Below, piece by piece: positions 5,583-6,296 of a stretch of DNA of 6,296 bases (position 1 is its first letter; each line of letters starts with the position of its first letter). Location: NCBI GenBank assembly GCA_028687155.1, contig JAQUAR010000099.1, positions 1-6,296 on the forward strand, given 5' to 3'. The notes beneath the pieces are model-generated. The model made no database searches, was not told the DNA's origin, and saw only the letters and a list, made by a program, of their open reading frames with translations. The translations under genes were made by a program, and so were the position numbers. The stretch is from Methylacidiphilaceae bacterium (GTDB lineage: Bacteria > Verrucomicrobiota > Verrucomicrobiia > Methylacidiphilales > Methylacidiphilaceae).

Positions 5583-5753
5583 CTACTGCATTCGGTCATC
5601 GGCGGCTTCCGCGATCCCGTATCCTTCACGAACGTCCTCGTCGACCTGGTCCATGTCGCCGAGCTGGCGGTCGTCCTGCTGACCGCCTCCTCCGAAGTAG
5701 GAACAGGTCGGTATCCCAACGGCCAGGATCATCGGCAGGAGCAGGATTCGCAT
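5583..5753 (-). CDS. Small predicted lipoprotein (56 residues)
   Basis: A short ORF with the full signature of a bacterial lipoprotein. It starts MRILLLPMILAVGIPTC: a basic residue, a hydrophobic core of about 12 residues and a lipobox-like IPTC with Cys17 as the predicted lipidation and cleavage site. The mature part is about 40 residues: a Gly/Ser start (SYFGGGGQQ), then a strongly acidic tail (DDRQLGDMDQVDEDVREG) ending in DDRMQ. ATG 5753 is preceded by AAAAGGAC at proper spacing, a good Shine-Dalgarno. The stop is TAG at 5583-5585. Signal, lipobox and ribosome site together make chance unlikely, although Thr at -1 of the lipobox is unusual (Gly/Ala/Ser are preferred). The function is unknown. 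The right end of an IS lies only about 50 bp upstream, so the native promoter may have been displaced or replaced. Membrane-anchored location is inferred. Confidence 0.6.
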   Translation of the reverse strand: MRILLLPMILAVGIPTCSYFGGGGQQDDRQLGDMDQVDEDVREGYGIAEAADDRMQ

Positions 5754-5800
5754 GGCGGTCCTTTTCTAAGAAAGTATTGCGCTCAATGTCAGAGTTTGTC

Positions 5801-5830
5801 CTGAAACTCCCCATGGCTAAATCCAGGGGG
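5801..5830 (-). mobile_element. Right end of an IS200/IS605-type element (hairpin after tnpB)
   Basis: Two bases past the tnpB stop, CCCCATGG (5809-5816) and CCAGGGGG (5823-5830) form an 8-position stem with one mismatch around the 6-base loop CTAAAT. On the minus strand it is followed by AGTTTCAG (5808-5801). A subterminal imperfect hairpin followed by a GAGTTT/TTCA-like tip is the usual layout of IS200/IS605 right ends, recognised as single-stranded DNA by TnpA Y1 transposases. The exact boundary is unsure: a second 6-bp repeat (GAGTTT/AAACTC, 5792-5797 and 5804-5809) spans it. The left end and any tnpA are outside the window. Confidence 0.55.
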
Positions 5831-5832
5831 TT

Positions 5833-6296
5833 CTAGAGAATAGAGATCCGGCTCTCCGGGACTCTCGCTTGCGCTACAGCATCCCCGGTCTCGCCGGAAC
5901 GGCTGCGAGGGCAGCCGCTTCCCCTTTTCCCCTTCGACGGGCGACCAGCTCTGACGTTCTCGACGTGCGGTCGGGACAAGCCCTCCCGTCTCGCTGGTTC
6001 TTTCACCCTCGACATCGCCCGCCCCAGGAGCGGTTCCCCACCCGGCCAAGCCTTTCGGACTTGGCTGATGTCGAGGAAATCCTTCTCGGAGCATTTCGCG
6101 AGAAACGCGCTGTAGAGATCCCGCTGCACCGGCTCGGTACGGCCATCGCCGAAGACATGCGTCCGCAAGGAGAGCGGCTTCTTCGCGTACTGCCCGGTCG
6201 TATGGTCGAACTGGCTCAAGCGGGTCTTCCGGGGGTCGATCTCGGGTGATCCGCCGCCAGCACTCTCAGCCTTGCGGCGAATCCTCTCCACCCACA
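5833..6296 (-). CDS. tnpB: TnpB-like RNA-guided nuclease / IS605 OrfB (C-terminal part; 5' end outside the window)
   Basis: The C-terminal ~154 residues of an IS200/IS605-family TnpB-like protein; these are RuvC nucleases guided by an omega-RNA made from the element's right end. The frame is open to the right edge; the GTG at 6289-6291 is inside the gene, because conserved sequence (WVERIRRKAESAGG) runs through it. That segment matches the TnpB helix (L..KAE.AGG) before the zinc ribbon, and VQRDLYSAFLA (residues 55-65 from that GTG) matches the RuvC-III RDxNAA region with Asp58 as the catalytic acid. Between them the zinc-ribbon layout is retained (KKPLSLRTHVF) but none of its four cysteines is present. 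The C-terminal tail of about 85 residues is Arg/Gly/Ser-rich and is probably constrained as RNA scaffold. RuvC-I and RuvC-II lie outside the window, so activity cannot be judged. Stop TAG 5833-5835 abuts the right-end hairpin. Confidence 0.72.
   Translation of the reverse strand, partial: WVERIRRKAESAGGGSPEIDPRKTRLSQFDHTTGQYAKKPLSLRTHVFGDGRTEPVQRDLYSAFLAKCSEKDFLDISQVRKAWPGGEPLLGRAMSRVKEPARREGLSRPHVENVRAGRPSKGKRGSGCPRSRSGETGDAVAQARVPESRISIL

Noticed and set aside
5526..5804. A plus-strand ORF with hydrophobic residues (MKQYWIEHLVSWIVG...)
   Set aside because: It is antisense to the lipoprotein gene, has no good ribosome site, and shows no membrane-segment pattern or family match.
1..6296. CRISPR array, toxin-antitoxin pair or phage-defence operon
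   Set aside because: No regularly spaced direct repeats were seen, and no paired small genes of known toxin or antitoxin type; the only defence-like protein is the TnpB-like fragment, which is IS-borne.

Overview
The window is a GC-rich bacterial chromosome segment (clearly above 55% GC by eye). It has dense housekeeping genes on the left, a structured-RNA and tRNA block in the middle, and a decayed, mobile-element-rich stretch on the right. No gene fixes the taxonomy. The classical lipobox in a small lipoprotein and the -35/-10 promoters point to a Gram-negative bacterium. The family mix is reminiscent of acidophilic Verrucomicrobiota, but that is a weak inference.

Left part (1-3623): the 3' three-quarters of miaB (tRNA methylthiotransferase) reads rightward. 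It converges on, and overlaps by 26 bp, a leftward AI-2E family membrane transporter gene. Further right, also leftward, are a short-chain dehydrogenase/reductase and a 5-formyltetrahydrofolate cyclo-ligase. They are 12 bp apart, and the Shine-Dalgarno of the first sits against the stop codon of the second, so they form an operon.

Middle (3624-4200): upstream of the cyclo-ligase gene, on its strand, is a strong promoter (TTGACA, 18 bp, TAAAAT). It is followed by about 180 nt with three nested stems that enclose an asymmetric internal loop. Shape, size and position directly upstream of the cyclo-ligase gene match 6S RNA (ssrS), whose linkage to this gene is well known. Diverging to the right is a clean tRNA-Thr(UGU) gene with its own TTGACA-N17-TACGAT promoter.

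Right part (4200-6296): an accessory region. It holds, all leftward, a frameshifted transposase N-terminal remnant, an intact small HTH (excisionase-like) gene, a serine-recombinase C-terminal remnant with two frameshifts, about 300 bp of mostly unassignable DNA, and a 56-residue lipoprotein gene too short for normal ORF cut-offs. Last comes the 3' portion of a TnpB-like (IS200/IS605 OrfB) gene running off the right edge. Two bases after the tnpB stop lies a hairpin typical of an IS200/IS605 right end, probably also the end of an omega-RNA scaffold. The adjacent flank, where the guide would lie, is the upstream region of the lipoprotein gene. The TnpB tail keeps the RuvC-III Asp but has lost all four zinc-ribbon cysteines.
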